Shown piece after piece: positions 1 through 9,488 of a stretch of 64,000 nt of DNA. The position numbers were made by a program, and so were the translations under genes. The stretch covers positions 240,253 through 304,252 of the forward strand of contig NZ_MOBX01000001.1 in the NCBI RefSeq assembly GCF_003732425.1. The letters run 5' to 3'. This DNA comes from Pseudomonas fluorescens. GTDB lineage: Bacteria > Pseudomonadota > Gammaproteobacteria > Pseudomonadales > Pseudomonadaceae. A model generated the notes under the pieces. It saw only the letters and a list, made by a program, of their open reading frames with translations. It had not been told where the DNA came from and did not search any database. Position 1 is the stretch's first letter. Each line of letters begins with the position of its first letter.

Positions 1-360
1 AAACACCTGCCGCCAACCCTCAGCGTTGTGTACTACCCGCTGGACTCGAAGTCGCCGTTCCAGCCGTATGTCGGTGGCGGTATCAACTACACCTGGATCT
101 ATGACGAACACGTCGGCAGCGAGGCCAGTGCCAATGGTTTCAGCAACTTCAAGGCAAAAAACTCCTGGGGCCTGGCCTGGCAGGTCGGCGCAGACTACAT
201 GCTGACCGACAACATCATGCTCAACGCCCAAGTGCGTTACATCGACATCGACACCCGCGCCACCGTCGAGAACAACGCCGTTGCACCGGGCACTCGCGCA
301 CGGGTCAACGTGGATGTGGATCCGTTCATCTACATGGTTGGCTTGGGCTATAAGTTCTAA
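1..360 (+). CDS. oprG: OmpW/OprG-family outer membrane protein, 3' part
   Basis: The reading frame is open from the first base, so the gene starts upstream of the window; only the last 119 residues are present. Alternating aromatic/polar strands, the segments YVGGGINYTWIYDE and LTDNIMLNAQVRYIDIDT, and a terminal GLGYKF ending in Phe are typical of eight-stranded OmpW-type outer-membrane beta barrels. The family takes up small hydrophobic molecules through a lateral opening. In P. aeruginosa the homologue oprG lies beside an epimerase gene like the one at 541-1470, which supports the oprG name. The gene converges on that epimerase with a shared terminator between them. Confidence 0.85.
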   Translation, partial: KHLPPTLSVVYYPLDSKSPFQPYVGGGINYTWIYDEHVGSEASANGFSNFKAKNSWGLAWQVGADYMLTDNIMLNAQVRYIDIDTRATVENNAVAPGTRARVNVDVDPFIYMVGLGYKF

Positions 361-443
361 GTCGAGTTATCGAACGTTCACGTGGTGGTGAATGAGGCTT
401 GGTGGTGAGCAGACTTGAAACTGAAGGCGACTGCTACGCAGTC

Positions 444-470
444 GATCGGGGATAAATCCCCTCGCCACAG
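444..470. repeat. single REP-like palindromic element
   Basis: Contains the short palindrome GGGGATAAATCCCC followed by CTCGCCACAG. The same CGCCACAG tail is found in the paired REP elements at 2497-2617 and 6969-7104. Only one copy is present here, between oprG and the terminator. Confidence 0.6.
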
Positions 471-494
471 GGATAGCGACAAATTCCGGCCGTG

Positions 495-524
495 AAAAAG
501 GCGCCTGTCAAAGGGCGCCTTTTT
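495..524. terminator. bidirectional rho-independent terminator
   Basis: A GC stem (GGCGCC ... GGCGCC around TGTCAAAG) is flanked by AAAAA on the left and TTTTT on the right. It can therefore stop oprG on the plus strand and the epimerase on the minus strand. Confidence 0.85.
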
Positions 525-540
525 CATGTCCGCAATAAAG

Positions 541-1470
541 CTATTTGCCGAGCAACCGCGCCAGCCCTACGCTCATCGGCGTCTGCTGCGGCAGCTTGAA
601 GCGCTCCAGCAAACGAGCGTTATTCGCCCGTGAATGACGGATGTCGCCCGAACGCGCCGGGCCATAGCTGATCGGCGGCAGTTCACCGACCACCGCTTGC
701 AGCGCTTCAAGCATCTGCTTGAGGCTCATCGACTGATTCCAGCCGACGTTCACCGGGCCGACTTCCACTTCCGGCTTTTCGATTGCCTGGACCAGCAGAT
801 AGACCAGGTCTTCAACGTAGAGGAAATCGCGCGTTTGCTCCCCGTCACCGAACACGGTGATCGGCAGGCCTTTCTGTGCGCGCTCGCTGAAAATGCTGAT
901 TACCCCGGAGTACGGCGAGGACGGATCCTGGCGTGGGCCAAAGATGTTGAAGAAGCGGAAAATCACCGGTTCCAAGCCATGCTGGCGGCGATAGAAATCG
1001 AAATAATACTCACCCGCCAGTTTGTCCGAAGCATAAGGCGTCAATGGGGCTTTGGGCGTGTCTTCATCAATCGACTCACCCTCGCCATTGTTGCCGTACA
1101 CCGCTGCACTGGAGGCGTACACCACACGCTTGACGCCGGCCAGACGCATAGCCTCGCAGACGTTCAGTGTGCCAATGAAGTTGCTCTGATGCGTCTTCAC
1201 CGGATCGTCCACCGAAGCCTGCACCGACGCCACGGCGGCGAGGTGGGCAACAGCGCTGCAGCCTTGCATCGCCCGGGCAACCAGCGCGACGTCCGCCACG
1301 TCACCGACAATCAGTTCAACCTTGGGATTATCCAGTGGCAGATTGCTGCGCTTGCCCGTCGACAAATCATCGAGCACTCGTACCGAATGCCCCTTCGCAA
1401 GCAAGGCATCAGTCAGGTGCGAGCCGATGAAGCCGGCACCACCGGTGATTAAAACAGTCTTTTCAGCCAT
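541..1470 (-). CDS. NAD-dependent sugar-nucleotide epimerase/dehydratase
   Basis: A 309-residue extended short-chain dehydrogenase of the UDP-glucose 4-epimerase type. The NAD-binding GGAGFIGSHL is at residues 10-19, an acidic DDLSTG follows the second strand, and the catalytic Tyr146-x3-Lys150 pair lies in TPYASDK. The expected reaction is epimerisation or related chemistry at C4 of a UDP-hexose for surface glycan synthesis. The ATG at 1470 was chosen because the NAD motif begins ten residues later; a longer open frame up to 1641 adds only non-homologous sequence. Its first 8 bases overlap the end of the upstream gene, so the two are translationally coupled. The exact substrate cannot be read from sequence. 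Confidence 0.88.
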   Translation of the reverse strand: MAEKTVLITGGAGFIGSHLTDALLAKGHSVRVLDDLSTGKRSNLPLDNPKVELIVGDVADVALVARAMQGCSAVAHLAAVASVQASVDDPVKTHQSNFIGTLNVCEAMRLAGVKRVVYASSAAVYGNNGEGESIDEDTPKAPLTPYASDKLAGEYYFDFYRRQHGLEPVIFRFFNIFGPRQDPSSPYSGVISIFSERAQKGLPITVFGDGEQTRDFLYVEDLVYLLVQAIEKPEVEVGPVNVGWNQSMSLKQMLEALQAVVGELPPISYGPARSGDIRHSRANNARLLERFKLPQQTPMSVGLARLLGK

Positions 1471-2347
1471 GACGGTAGAACCTATCCAATAATCCAGGGA
1501 GTGCCGCACGCCAGGCGCGCGGTTTGATCCCGAAAGTGTGCAGAATTTTCTTGCAGGCCAGCACCGCGTGTTGCGGCTCTTCGGCAGCGTCCGGACGCGC
1601 GGCATGGGCCTGGGCGGTCGGTGCTTCGATGGCCAGGGCATGCAGGCTGCGTGCTTCGGTGAGAATCGCCTGGCCCAGCGCCAGCGGTGTGGTCGCTTCG
1701 TGGCCGGCGTAGTGGTAAGTGCCCCACAGCGGCGCGGCGCAGTCGAGTTGCTTGAGCACGGAGATAATCACGCGCGCAGCATCGTCGACCGGGGTCGGAT
1801 TGCCGCGGCGGTCATCGGCCAGGAGCAATTCTTCTGGCTGCTCGGCACGCGCGAGGAAGCGCCCGAGGGTGCCCTCCGGGCTGTCATCGAGCAACCAGCC
1901 AAATCGTAGCAATACGTGCTGCGGGCAGGTGGCGCGCACGCTTTGTTCGATCCGCCACAACGCCTGACCGCGCAGACCCAGCGGCACCGGTTCGTCTTTT
2001 TCGCTATACGCCGTGGCGCGCGAACCATCGAACACCCGATAACTGGAGGGCTGGACGAGGACGATGTTGTGGTGCTGGCACAGTTCGGCCAGACGCTCGA
2101 TCGCACGCTCCTGTCCGGCCATGCGGCTTTCGCTGACGGTTTCGGCCTGGAACCAGTCGAAATAGTAGGCGAGGTTGATCAATGCATCGGGACGGGTGTC
2201 GTCGAGCAATTGGGTCAGGCTCGCGGCATCCCAGCCGTTTTCGGGCGGGCGGGGGGCGAGGAAACCGATGTCTTCCTCTGCACCGAGGCGAATCAGCGCC
2301 TGCCCAAGGGCATTTCCGCCGCCCAGTAACATAAGGCGCATTCGCAT
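1463..2347 (-). CDS. RmlD-like sugar nucleotide-binding oxidoreductase
   Basis: A 294-residue protein with a degenerate N-terminal Rossmann loop (LLGGGNALGQAL) and the layout of the dTDP-4-dehydrorhamnose reductase family: DALINLAYYFDWF, then QPSSYRVFDG, then VLLRFGWLLDD. The usual Y-x3-K dyad is not obvious; SSYRVFDG is the nearest region. The protein may therefore bind a sugar nucleotide without standard reductase activity. It overlaps the epimerase gene by 8 bases, so the pair probably acts on the same nucleotide sugar. Which sugar is not determinable. Confidence 0.7.
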   Translation of the reverse strand: MRMRLMLLGGGNALGQALIRLGAEEDIGFLAPRPPENGWDAASLTQLLDDTRPDALINLAYYFDWFQAETVSESRMAGQERAIERLAELCQHHNIVLVQPSSYRVFDGSRATAYSEKDEPVPLGLRGQALWRIEQSVRATCPQHVLLRFGWLLDDSPEGTLGRFLARAEQPEELLLADDRRGNPTPVDDAARVIISVLKQLDCAAPLWGTYHYAGHEATTPLALGQAILTEARSLHALAIEAPTAQAHAARPDAAEEPQHAVLACKKILHTFGIKPRAWRAALPGLLDRFYRHG

Positions 2348-2678
2348 AGAGTCAGCAGGCCCAGTCTGATTGGAACGATGGCTTTAGCGACGGCTCTTGT
2401 GAAACCGTCGTCGATAATTGCCGGAATCGTTGCATTTTGCGGGTTTAGTGCGCAACCGTCATCCGTAAAGTGTAGATCGCCGGGATTTGAATACCCCTGT
2501 GGCGAGGGAGCTTGCTCCCGCTGGAGGCCGAATGACTGCCAAATCCAACCGGCGCGGTGTAACCGCTGACCTTGCGACGGCTGCGCAGCCGGGCGGGAGC
2601 AAGCTCCCTCGCCACAGAAGACAACCGCTTGACCGGCCAGACTTGCATCTTGCCACCCACGCCCGCATAACTTGAGCC
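2348..2678. other. 331-bp divergent intergenic region with REP doublet
   Basis: Separates the divergent RmlD-like gene and lhr. The right half holds the inverted REP pair at 2497-2617. The left half (2348-2490) must carry the promoter of the minus-strand pair, but no convincing -35/-10 box stands out. No credible small reading frame was seen. Confidence 0.6.
2497..2617. repeat. REP doublet (inverted pair, family 1)
   Basis: The left arm CTGTGGCGAGGGAGCTTGCT and its reverse complement AGCAAGCTCCCTCGCCACAG are separated by about 80 bases that include GGCTGCGCAGCC. The paired head-to-head arrangement is that of a mobile REPIN/BIME unit. The same arms recur at 6969-7104. Confidence 0.85.
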
Positions 2679-5600
2679 ATGAATCTGCCCATCCCCAAGG
2701 ACGCGGCCCTGGCAGGCTTTCACCCCGCCGTCAGCGCCTGGTTCAGCAAGACCTTCCCGACGGTCACCGCCGCCCAGGCCCGCGCATGGCCGCTGATCCG
2801 CCAGCGCCGTTCGACGCTGATCGCCGCACCCACCGGCTCCGGCAAGACCCTCACCGCGTTCCTCGCCGTGCTCGACGACCTCGTTCATCGAGGTCTGGAA
2901 AATCCCGACGGCCTGCCCGACGAAACCCTGGTGGTCTACGTCTCGCCATTGAAAGCACTGTCCAACGACATTCGCATCAACCTGCAAAACCCATTGGCCG
3001 GGATCACCGACCACTTGCGGCAGATGAATCTGCCCGAGCTGGCAATCACCACCGCCGTGCGCACCGGCGACACCCCGCAAAAAGACCGTGCGGCCATGCG
3101 CAAGACCGCGCCACATATTCTGGTGACCACCCCGGAATCGCTCTACGTGCTGCTCGGCTCGGCGTCGGGACGGAAAATGCTCGGCACCACTCGCACAGTG
3201 ATCATCGATGAAATCCACGCAATGGCCGCCGGCAAACGCGGCAGTCATCTGGCCCTGAGCCTTGAGCGACTACAAGCGCTGTGCGCCGAACCGCTGACCC
3301 GCATCGGATTGTCTGCCACGCAGAAACCGGTGGAAGCCGTGGCGCAGTTCCTCGTTGGCCATGATCGTACCTGCGAAATCATCGACATCGGCCATGCGCG
3401 GCCTCGGGATCTGGGCATCGAAGTACCGCCCGTGCCGTTGTCGGCAGTGATGGCCAACGATGTCTGGGAACGGGTTTACGACCGACTCGCGGAACTCGCC
3501 CGCACACATCGCACCACGCTGATTTTCGTCAACACCCGGCGCCTGGCCGAACGCCTGAGCCGACACCTGAGCGAACGCCTTGGCAAACCTGCCGTAGCCG
3601 CGCACCACGGCAGCCTGGCCAAGGAATTTCGCCTCGACGCCGAACAACGGCTCAAGCGCGGCGAGCTGCAAGTGTTGATCGCTACCGCTTCGCTGGAGCT
3701 GGGCATCGATATCGGCGAAGTCGATCTGGTCTGCCAGATCGCCTCCCCGCGCTCCATCGCCGGGTTTCTGCAACGCGTCGGCCGTTCCGGGCACCAGGTG
3801 GGCGGTACGCCCAAGGGCCGTCTGTTCGCCACCACCCGCGATGATCTGATCGAATGCGCAGCCCTGCTCGACTGCGTGCGCCGAGGCGAACTCGACACCC
3901 TGCACATCCCGGTCGCGCCGCTGGATGTACTGGCGCAGCAGATCATCGCCGAAGTCAGTTGTCAGGAATGGTCGGAGGACGCGCTGCTGGCGATGTTCCG
4001 CAACGCTTCGCCCTACCGCGATCTCGACGAAAAACACTATCAGGCCCTGCTGAGCATGCTCGCCGAGGGCTACAACGGCCGCCAGGGCATCCGCAGCGCC
4101 TACCTGCACCGCGACGCCGTCAGTCGCACCTTGCGGGGCCGTCGGGGTTCACAACTGACCGCCGTGACCAGCGGCGGCACGATTCCCGACAACGCCGACT
4201 ACAGCGTGATGCTTGAGCCGCAAGGCCTGAACATCGGCAGCGTCAACGAAGACTTCGCCGTGGAGAGCATTGCCGGTGATGTATTCCAGCTCGGCAACAC
4301 GTCCTATCGCATCCTGCGCGTGGAAGCCGGCAAGGTGCGTGTCGAAGATGCCCACGGCCAGCCGCCGACCATTCCGTTCTGGCTCGGCGAAGCGCCGGGG
4401 CGCAGCGATGAATTGTCATCGGCTGTCGCACGCCTGCAAGCGCAGCTCGATGAACTGCTCAGCGCCAGCCCCGGCAATCTGCAACCGGCGCTCGACTGGC
4501 TGACGCACAGCCTCGGCCTCAACCTCGCCAGCGCCGAGCAACTGGTCGAGTACCTGGCCCGGGCCCGGCAAACCCTCGGCGCACTGCCCTCGCAAGACAC
4601 GCTGCTGATGGAGCGTTTTTTCGACGAGTCCGGCGGCACGCAATTGATCATTCATTCGCCGTTCGGCAGTCGCGTCAACCGCGCCTGGGGCCTGGCCCTG
4701 CGCAAGCGTTTCTGCCGCACCTTCAACTTCGAATTGCAGGCCGCCGCCAGCGAAGACGCGATCGTTCTGTCGCTGTCCACCAGCCACAGCTTTGAACTCG
4801 ATGACGTCTGGCGTTACCTGCACAGCAACAGCGCCGAGCACATCCTTATTCAAGCGGTACTCGACGCACCGCTGTTCGGCGTGCGCTGGCGCTGGAATGC
4901 CGGGGTGGCGCTGGCATTGCCGCGTTTTACCGGCGGGCGCAAAGTCGCGCCGCAGTTGCAGCGGATGAAAAGCGAAGACCTGATTGCCAGCGTGTTTCCC
5001 GACCAGATCGCTTGCCTGGAAAACCTCGCCGGCGAACGGGAAATTCCCGAGCATCCACTGATCGAGCAAACCCTCGACGATTGCCTGCATGAAGCGATGG
5101 ACAGCGAAGGCTGGCTGAATCTGCTGCGGCGCATGGAGCGTGGCGACGTGCGCTTGATCAGTCGCGATCTGCCGGCGCCCTCGCCGCTCGCGGCAGAAAT
5201 TCTCAGTGCGCGACCGTACAGCTTTCTCGACGATGCGCCACTGGAAGAACGTCGCACTCAGGCAGTGATCAACCGGCGCTGGAGCGATCCGCAATCGACC
5301 GATGACCTCGGTGCACTGGATGCGGACGCGATTGCCGCCGTGCGTGAAGAGGCGTGGCCAACGCCGAACGCTGTGGATGAAATGCATGAGGCGCTGATGA
5401 GCCTGGCGTGCATCAGCGAGGCTGAAGTGCAAGCGAACGAAGGTTGGCGTGCATGGTTGGAAACGCTGACCAGCAGCGGTCGCGCCTGCCGTTTGCAGAT
5501 CGATTCAGAGCGTTGCTTGTGGTTGGCCCGCGAACGCCTGACCTGTCTGCAAGCACTTTATCCACAGGCCAAACTGCAACCAGAGCTAGAGGCATTGCCG

Positions 5601-6968
5601 GGATTCGACGACGCCTGGACGTTCGACGAGGCCTTGGTCGAAGTAATCCGCGCGCGCCTCGGTGCTTTCGGCCCACTGCCGCTGCCCGCCATCGCCGAAC
5701 CACTCGCGCTGCCCACCGCTCAAGTCCATCAGGCCCTCGCGCAACTGGAGCGCGAAGGTTATGTACTGCGCGGCCCATTCACACCGAAGCTGAAGGTCGA
5801 GGAATGGTGCGAACGCCACTTGCTTGCGCGCATCCACCGCTACACGGTCAAGCGCCTGCGCCGGGAAATCGAACCGGTCGCGTTGCAGGATTTCATGCGG
5901 TTTCTGTTCGACTGGCAGCATCTGTCGCCCGCGACGCGCGGCCAAGGCAGCGCCGTGTTGCCAGCGATTGTCGGCCAGTTCGAAGGCTACGCGGCGGCCG
6001 CTTCGGCGTGGGACAGCGACATTCTTCCGGCACGCCTCAAAGACTACTCACCGAGTTGGCTGGATGAGTTGTGCCGCAACGGCAAACTGGTGTGGACGCG
6101 CCTCAGTGCCCGGCAGAAAGTCAGCGGCACAGCGTTGCGCAGCACGCCAATCGTGTTGCTGCCGCGCAGTCAGGTCGGTTTGTGGAGCGCGTTGGCCGAA
6201 CAGACGCCGGTGAGCGAACTGTCGCCAAAAACCCAGAAGGTCTTTGAAGCGCTGAGTCAGCACGGCGCGCTGTTTTTTGACGAGCTGATTCATGAAGCGC
6301 ACCTGCTGCGTACGGAGCTGGAAATCGCCTTGCAGGAACTGGTCGGCGCCGGCCTGGTGAACGCCGACAGCTTCGCCGGCCTGCGTGCGCTGATCACTCC
6401 GCCAAGCAAGCGCCAGCAGCGCAGCAGCCGTCGCGGGCGCGGGGCATTTGTCGGTGGAATGGATGATGCCGGGCGCTGGGCGTTGCTGCGGCGCGGGGCC
6501 GCTGTGGATAACAGCGAAACCCTGGAGCACGTCGCGATGACGTTGTTGCGGCGTTACGGCGTAGTGTTCTGGCGCCTGCTCGAACGTGAGGCGGATTGGT
6601 TACCGAGTTGGCGTGAGTTGCTGCGCACGTTTCATCGGCTGGAAGCGCGCGGCGAGGTTCGCGGCGGGCGCTTTGTCAGTGGTTTGGCGGGCGAGCAGTT
6701 TGCCTTGCCTGAGGCGATTGCGTTGTTGCGCGAAGTACGGCGACGGCCGCATGACGGCAGTTTGGTCGCGGTGTGCGGGGTCGATCCATTGAACCTGGCC
6801 GGGACGTTGTTGCCGGGCGTGAAAGTGCCGGCGTTGGTGAGTAATCGGTTGGTCTATCGGGATGGTTTGCCGGCGGCGGCGGAGATTGCCGGTAAGCAGC
6901 AGTTTTGGCTGGAGCTGGATCAGCCGGAAATGTCTGAGATACGAAACAAGCTTATTCAGCACCGATAA
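2679..6968 (+). CDS. lhr: Lhr-type large superfamily 2 helicase
   Basis: A 1429-residue ATP-dependent 3'-5' helicase of the Lhr family. Motifs in order: Walker A PTGSGKT (51-57), Walker B DEIH (177-180), SAT (212-214), SLELGIDIG (338-346) and QRVGRSGH (365-372). After about residue 420 come the Lhr-specific beta-barrel and winged-helix modules and a long C-terminal extension (RQQRSSRRGRGAF is a basic patch near 1250). The length is close to full-length Lhr (about 1.5 kb residues in E. coli) and far above the short Lhr-Core form. Family members unwind branched DNA and RNA-DNA hybrids and are linked to DNA repair. No exonuclease or ligase partner lies beside it. It converges with the MscS gene across a REP doublet. 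Confidence 0.95.
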   Translation: MNLPIPKDAALAGFHPAVSAWFSKTFPTVTAAQARAWPLIRQRRSTLIAAPTGSGKTLTAFLAVLDDLVHRGLENPDGLPDETLVVYVSPLKALSNDIRINLQNPLAGITDHLRQMNLPELAITTAVRTGDTPQKDRAAMRKTAPHILVTTPESLYVLLGSASGRKMLGTTRTVIIDEIHAMAAGKRGSHLALSLERLQALCAEPLTRIGLSATQKPVEAVAQFLVGHDRTCEIIDIGHARPRDLGIEVPPVPLSAVMANDVWERVYDRLAELARTHRTTLIFVNTRRLAERLSRHLSERLGKPAVAAHHGSLAKEFRLDAEQRLKRGELQVLIATASLELGIDIGEVDLVCQIASPRSIAGFLQRVGRSGHQVGGTPKGRLFATTRDDLIECAALLDCVRRGELDTLHIPVAPLDVLAQQIIAEVSCQEWSEDALLAMFRNASPYRDLDEKHYQALLSMLAEGYNGRQGIRSAYLHRDAVSRTLRGRRGSQLTAVTSGGTIPDNADYSVMLEPQGLNIGSVNEDFAVESIAGDVFQLGNTSYRILRVEAGKVRVEDAHGQPPTIPFWLGEAPGRSDELSSAVARLQAQLDELLSASPGNLQPALDWLTHSLGLNLASAEQLVEYLARARQTLGALPSQDTLLMERFFDESGGTQLIIHSPFGSRVNRAWGLALRKRFCRTFNFELQAAASEDAIVLSLSTSHSFELDDVWRYLHSNSAEHILIQAVLDAPLFGVRWRWNAGVALALPRFTGGRKVAPQLQRMKSEDLIASVFPDQIACLENLAGEREIPEHPLIEQTLDDCLHEAMDSEGWLNLLRRMERGDVRLISRDLPAPSPLAAEILSARPYSFLDDAPLEERRTQAVINRRWSDPQSTDDLGALDADAIAAVREEAWPTPNAVDEMHEALMSLACISEAEVQANEGWRAWLETLTSSGRACRLQIDSERCLWLARERLTCLQALYPQAKLQPELEALPGFDDAWTFDEALVEVIRARLGAFGPLPLPAIAEPLALPTAQVHQALAQLEREGYVLRGPFTPKLKVEEWCERHLLARIHRYTVKRLRREIEPVALQDFMRFLFDWQHLSPATRGQGSAVLPAIVGQFEGYAAAASAWDSDILPARLKDYSPSWLDELCRNGKLVWTRLSARQKVSGTALRSTPIVLLPRSQVGLWSALAEQTPVSELSPKTQKVFEALSQHGALFFDELIHEAHLLRTELEIALQELVGAGLVNADSFAGLRALITPPSKRQQRSSRRGRGAFVGGMDDAGRWALLRRGAAVDNSETLEHVAMTLLRRYGVVFWRLLEREADWLPSWRELLRTFHRLEARGEVRGGRFVSGLAGEQFALPEAIALLREVRRRPHDGSLVAVCGVDPLNLAGTLLPGVKVPALVSNRLVYRDGLPAAAEIAGKQQFWLELDQPEMSEIRNKLIQHR

Positions 6969-7104
6969 CCTGTGGCGAGGGAGCTTGCTCCCGCTGGGCT
7001 GCGCAGCAGCCCCAACAACATTCAACCCGGTATAACCGAAAGAACTGATTGGCAGTTTTTGGGGGCGCTTCGCACCCCAGCGGGAGCAAGCTCCCTCGCC
7101 ACAA
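6969..7104. repeat. REP doublet (inverted pair, family 1)
   Basis: TGTGGCGAGGGAGCTTGCTC at the left and GAGCAAGCTCCCTCGCCACA at the right enclose about 95 bases. It begins at the lhr stop codon and ends just before the convergent MscS gene, so it is also the only candidate transcription stop for both. Confidence 0.85.
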
Positions 7105-7126
7105 ATGGTTCGGGTTGATACCGGTG

Positions 7127-9205
7127 CTATGGAATTCGAACCTGATCCGCTACCCCCTCCTGCTGCCGCTTCGGCAACAAAACCTGCTGTGGATAAGTCT
7201 GCGCGAAGTGCACCACCGGGCTGTTATCCACAAGCTTTTTCAAGCGCTGGTTGAACGCCCGGCTCACCGCATACTGCCCACCCGAGACCGTGCGGAACTG
7301 TGCCGTCAGCACCACGCCGTTCAAATCCATTTTGTCCACGCCAAACACATCCAGCGGCCCTTGCAGGTTGTACTTGAGAAACGGGTCTTCGCGGATCGAA
7401 TCACCGGTCTCGCGGATCAGCTCGATGGCTTTATCCACATCCGTGTCATAGGTGAACTGCACCGAGAAAAACGCAAAGGCAAACTGCCGCGATTGGTTGG
7501 TCACCGCTTTGATCTGGCCGAACGGCACCGAGTGCACAAAGCCTTTACCGTCACGCAACCGCAGCGTGCGAATGGTCAGCCCTTCAACCGTACCGGCATG
7601 CCCCGAATCCAGTACGACCCAATCACCAATCGACAGGGTGTCTTCGATGATGATGAACAACCCGGTGATCACGTCCTGCACCAGTTGCTGCGAACCGAAA
7701 CCGATGGCCAGACCGACCACCCCGGCACCGGCCAGCAGTGGCGCAACGTTGATCCCCAGATTGGCCATGGTGGTGATTGCGCAAATCACCACAAGGATAA
7801 TTTTGATCGCGTTGCGCAGCAGCGGCAGGATGGTTTTCACCCGCGTACTCGGTTGCCGCGCCGCGCGCTTGTTGAGCGGCGGCTTCAGCGCTTCCTGAAT
7901 CGCGGTGTCGAGCACCACCCACAGCAGCCACGTGACCAGGAAGATCAGGCCGATGCTGCTCAGCGCGTTGCTGATGGCTCGTCCGACCGTGCTGCTCTGG
8001 GCAAAATCGAGCAACGACACGCCCCAGATCCGCCCGAGGATATCGATGAAGGCAATAGCGATGACGATCCGCAGCAAGGCATGCAACAGGCTGAGAAAAC
8101 GCTCTTTGTAGGCGCTGCTGCGCTGGATCGCCTCGGCTTTTCGTGACTTGAACAGGTGTTGCAAAATCGTGCTCAGGAACACCGTGCCGATCAGCAATAC
8201 CGTGGTCAACAACGCGCAGCGCAGGGCTTTCTGATTGTCCTCGCCGATGCCGATCAGATTGACCGCCGAGACCAGCACCATCAGCACGATTGGCCAGTAC
8301 CACAGCCCCGAAAAAATCCGCAGCGACTCCTGCAACGAAGGTTGTTTCAGCCGCTGACTCAGCGAGCGATTGCGGATCAGATGCGCCACCGGCCGACGCA
8401 GGCGAATCACCAGCAAGCCGAAAATGATCGAGGCGATCAGCCCGGTGAACACTGCAATGCTGCTGGTGATATTGCCGCCCAGTTGCCGGGCGATCTGCGG
8501 GCTCGTCAGCGCATCGCTGAGGGCGGCGAGGAAACCGATCAGGAACAGCGGCCGGGGGCAGTAGTTGCGGATGATCCGTGCCGCCGGACGTTTATGGCCG
8601 ACGTTGAACATCACCACCACGCACAACAACATCGAGGTGGAAAAAATGCCGCTGCTGGTGGCGTAGGCCAGACACAGCGCCAGCGCGCGGCCTACCGAAG
8701 CTTGCAGGAAATGGCTGACGTAGAGGGTCAGCGGCAGGCAGATCAGTGCTGGAATGGTGTAAGGCAGCAAATATCCAATCAGATCCTGACTGCGCTGACG
8801 GGTGCGGAACCAACGGCCCTCACGCAGGCGTTTGGCTAACAGGCTGCCGAGCACAGTGAGCAGCGCGAAACTGCCGAGCCAGGTGCCGGACAGCGAGAGG
8901 AAATCACCGGCGACGCTCCAGCCCGAGCGGTTCGACGGTTGGTTGACCAGTTTGTCGACTTCATCGGCGGCGCGATCGGCGCGCAGGCGCCAAGCGTCGA
9001 CCAAGTGTTCGTTGAGATCGAGTTTGTCCTGGACGTCATCGATGCTCGAACTGATCGCACCGAGCAGACCACCCTGCACAATCGGTTCAGGTTTGTCCGC
9101 TTCTTCGGCGGCGGCCGGAACACCCGGCAATACCGCGGCGTCGATTTCACTGGCGCCGAGAAACAGCAGTGCTCCCAGCAGAATGGCGATCCTGAACTTG
9201 ACCAA
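7127..9205 (-). CDS. MscS-family mechanosensitive channel, YbiO-like
   Basis: A large MscS-type channel of about 692 residues. A signal-peptide-like start (VKFRIAILLGALLFLGASEIDA) leads into a periplasmic segment and then many membrane helices. The pore-lining TM3 region carries AGAGVVGLAIGFGSQQLVQD, followed by the beta domain (IGDWVVLDSGHAGTVEGLTIRT) and a C-terminal alpha/beta region. It should protect against hypoosmotic shock in the inner membrane. I chose the TTG at 9205 because a GGGAG ribosome site lies 9 bases upstream and it places the signal peptide at the N-terminus; an in-frame GTG at 9256 lacks a ribosome site. Length and layout resemble E. coli YbiO more than short MscS. Confidence 0.88.
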   Translation of the reverse strand: MVKFRIAILLGALLFLGASEIDAAVLPGVPAAAEEADKPEPIVQGGLLGAISSSIDDVQDKLDLNEHLVDAWRLRADRAADEVDKLVNQPSNRSGWSVAGDFLSLSGTWLGSFALLTVLGSLLAKRLREGRWFRTRQRSQDLIGYLLPYTIPALICLPLTLYVSHFLQASVGRALALCLAYATSSGIFSTSMLLCVVVMFNVGHKRPAARIIRNYCPRPLFLIGFLAALSDALTSPQIARQLGGNITSSIAVFTGLIASIIFGLLVIRLRRPVAHLIRNRSLSQRLKQPSLQESLRIFSGLWYWPIVLMVLVSAVNLIGIGEDNQKALRCALLTTVLLIGTVFLSTILQHLFKSRKAEAIQRSSAYKERFLSLLHALLRIVIAIAFIDILGRIWGVSLLDFAQSSTVGRAISNALSSIGLIFLVTWLLWVVLDTAIQEALKPPLNKRAARQPSTRVKTILPLLRNAIKIILVVICAITTMANLGINVAPLLAGAGVVGLAIGFGSQQLVQDVITGLFIIIEDTLSIGDWVVLDSGHAGTVEGLTIRTLRLRDGKGFVHSVPFGQIKAVTNQSRQFAFAFFSVQFTYDTDVDKAIELIRETGDSIREDPFLKYNLQGPLDVFGVDKMDLNGVVLTAQFRTVSGGQYAVSRAFNQRLKKLVDNSPVVHFAQTYPQQVLLPKRQQEGVADQVRIP

Positions 9206-9271
9206 AACTCCGATCTCCCTTGGCTGAACCTGTAAGGAACTGATCGGTAATTGCACAGCAAGTTCAAGAGC

Positions 9272-9303
9272 GCCCTCACCCCAGCCCTCTCCCGGAGGGA
9301 GAC
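9272..9303. repeat. C-rich dispersed repeat, copy 1
   Basis: CCCTCACCCCAGCCCTCTCC followed by a short CGGAGGGAG return arm. It matches, in reverse complement, the left part of the element at 9439-9488. Confidence 0.6.
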
Positions 9304-9438
9304 GGAGCTGACCGAGTTGCCTGCGAGAAGTACACCGACTTGCAAGTCCGGAGTCGAATTCAAGTTCTGGAAACCATAAAGACCAGCTCCCTTACCCCTT
9401 GTGAGGCGAACTCAAACCCTGAAAACCATGCAGATCTG

Positions 9439-9488
9439 CTCCCTTCCCCCTCGCCCCCCTTTGGGGGAGAGGGTTGGGGTGAGGGGGA
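9439..9488. repeat. C-rich dispersed repeat, copy 2 (hairpin)
   Basis: A near-palindromic hairpin: CCCCCTCGCCCCCC, loop TTT, then GGGGGAGAGGGTTGGGGTGA. Repeats of this sort are widely dispersed in proteobacterial intergenic DNA. It is inverted relative to copy 1. Confidence 0.65.

Noticed and set aside
1471..1641. 57-residue N-terminal extension of the epimerase
   Set aside because: It precedes the NAD-binding start MAEKTVLITGGAGF and overlaps the coding sequence of the upstream RmlD-like gene in a different frame.
2445..3248. Minus-strand frame across the REP doublet and the lhr start
   Set aside because: It is Gly/His-rich and composed of repeat and antisense helicase sequence; the plus-strand helicase motifs are unambiguous.
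9206..9256. Longer MscS start at the GTG at 9256
   Set aside because: No ribosome site, and it would put 17 polar residues before the signal peptide.
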